From contig OZ251230.1 in NCBI GenBank assembly GCA_965240325.2, positions 1,426,001 to 1,490,000 of the forward strand: a stretch of DNA of 64,000 nt, in the 5' to 3' direction. This document shows positions 62,923-64,000 of the stretch, piece by piece. Position 1 is the first letter of the stretch. Every line of letters starts with the position of its first letter. Under the pieces are notes generated by a model. It was not told the DNA's origin, ran no database searches, and was given only the letters and a program-made list of their open reading frames with translations. Both the position numbers and the translations under genes were made by a program. Source of the DNA: Rebecca billardiae RCC1528. Taxonomy: Eukaryota; Haptophyta.

Positions 62923-64000
62923 TGATCTTCCAACGATCATCCCGACGAGCTTCCGTTCGAGCGAGTGCTGGCATCGTGATCGGGCCGCCGATTGCAGCGA
63001 AATCCGAGACGGCCAGGCCGGGCACCGGGCCGCCGGGCACGGCTGAGAAGTTGATGACTTCGGCACCGCGCTCGACTTCACGTCCCTGTTCCGCTCTGAA
63101 AATCGACCGGCGCCCCTGACTCACGGCCGGCAAGGGCTGGCCCATCGAGCTGCTCATGTGAGACCTTATTCTGCTGCTGTATTCAAGTAGCTAGATGATG
63201 AATCAAATTCAATTCACTCACAGACCGACTCACCAGTCACCGAGAGTCACCCGCGTGACTCTTGTCAAGGACAAGTTACACTAGTGAGTGAGTGAGTCTA
63301 ACAGCGGACTAGTGACTGGGACCTGCCACTCAGCCAGGCCCAGGGCTCCGCACATCCGACATCGGCACGCTCGGCAGGCAGCTGGTGAGCTGCCCTTATT
63401 CCCGGAGGCGTGCGCGATGGCGCAGAAGCACGGCCACGGCCGCACGGGCCCGACACTGCGGAGAGTGCGGTGCATCTGCTCGACGTGGACCGTTACTGCT
63501 CGAGCACTGGCCTGACGCCCTGACTGACGAGTGACGGCTGACGCGGTAGTCGCGAGCTCGGAGCTGCTCGCGTGCAGCACGGGCCACGGCCTCCAGCACG
63601 GCCCGGGCGACTGGCGCTTCCGCCTGCGAGCCGCTGCCACCTAAACCAACTCTCCGACGACTCTCACTCTGACGATGTGACGATGTGTCGATAATGATGC
63701 GCAAAAGCGACGTAACCAGAGTGACTAACTGGTAGTCCCTGTTGACTCATAAGTATACAGTAGCATGGGCCTTGTCCTTGACAGTGTGATGACAGTAGTA
63801 CTGCTTACTGGCACCGCCCTTGCTGCCACTGGTCTGACAACTGAAACACGCACGGGCATTCAGTGCACAGTCCGGCTCAGCGGCTTGGAAGTCCGGCTGG
63901 TGCCGTCTTGTACTCTTTGTTCGAACTGAAGCGAGCAGCGGAGATTCCGCCATCGCGACATCCATGGCTGAGCAAGTGCGTCGCACGCTGGGCAGATTCA
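62923..64000. other. Right-edge intergenic, no gene seen
   Basis: Contains CACTCAC/AGTGAGTGAGTG words (63200-63320) and no domain-bearing frame. A gene could begin beyond the window edge. Confidence 0.5.

Noticed and set aside
1-64000. Bacterial or giant-virus origin of the contig
   Set aside because: Spliceosomal introns, ISWI/KDM5/DcpS, plastid presequences and large non-coding spacers point to a nuclear genome; intronless genes here (GPCR-PIPK, GT47, globin fusion) share the codon bias of the spliced ones.

Overview
This is nuclear DNA of a microbial eukaryote. It is GC-rich, has spliceosomal introns (mostly GTGCGC...GCGCAG, about 110-290 bp), and encodes ISWI and KDM5 chromatin proteins, a 7TM-PIP kinase, DcpS and a methylsterol-oxidase-like enzyme. 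Several products carry a signal-peptide-like N-terminus followed by a basic stretch (peptide deformylase, RsmD-like, RumA-like), and the phosphoglycerate mutase also has a Phe-containing motif after the signal. This fits a complex (secondary) plastid. Together with the codon bias and the WA-x-x-x-GCPW-type ankyrin protein, it suggests a haptophyte alga. A pelagophyte or another ochrophyte-like alga cannot be excluded from sequence alone.

Layout: (1) 1-9345: a small membrane ORF, an rRNA m5U methyltransferase, plastid peptide deformylase broken by a 100-N gap, and an eight-exon KDM5-type demethylase. (2) 9346-22016: mostly non-coding, with a GT47/exostosin-like gene, a doubtful armadillo-like gene and a dense cluster of inverted-repeat elements and AT microsatellites. 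(3) 22017-29102: sterol desaturase family enzyme / coiled-coil pair, then START-like protein / ammonium transporter pair. (4) 29812-35013: sulfotransferase, UDP-glucose dehydrogenase and a protein with five EsV-1-7 repeats. (5) 37184-38545: an unusual membrane-anchored globin fused to a formiminotransferase-cyclodeaminase C-terminal domain. (6) 40152-47489: DcpS / ISWI and METTL21-like / phosphoglycerate mutase pairs. (7) 48237-54303: three co-oriented ankyrin genes, two of them a recent tandem duplication with a C-terminal MYND finger. (8) 55202-59365: RsmD-like methyltransferase / GPCR-PIPK pair. (9) 60421-64000: an unknown ORF and a second EsV-1-7 protein.

Most multi-exon models were confirmed by reading across each splice junction: domain sequence resumes in frame and the summed exon lengths are multiples of three. 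Seven gene pairs are head-to-head with 130-320 bp between start codons, which implies shared bidirectional promoters. GT47, sulfotransferase and UDP-glucose dehydrogenase could all serve cell-surface polysaccharide synthesis. RumA-like, RsmD-like and deformylase could serve plastid translation. The most novel items are the globin-cyclodeaminase fusion, the two EsV-1-7 repeat proteins, the GPCR-PIPK, and the evidence that the N gap is an assembly artefact.
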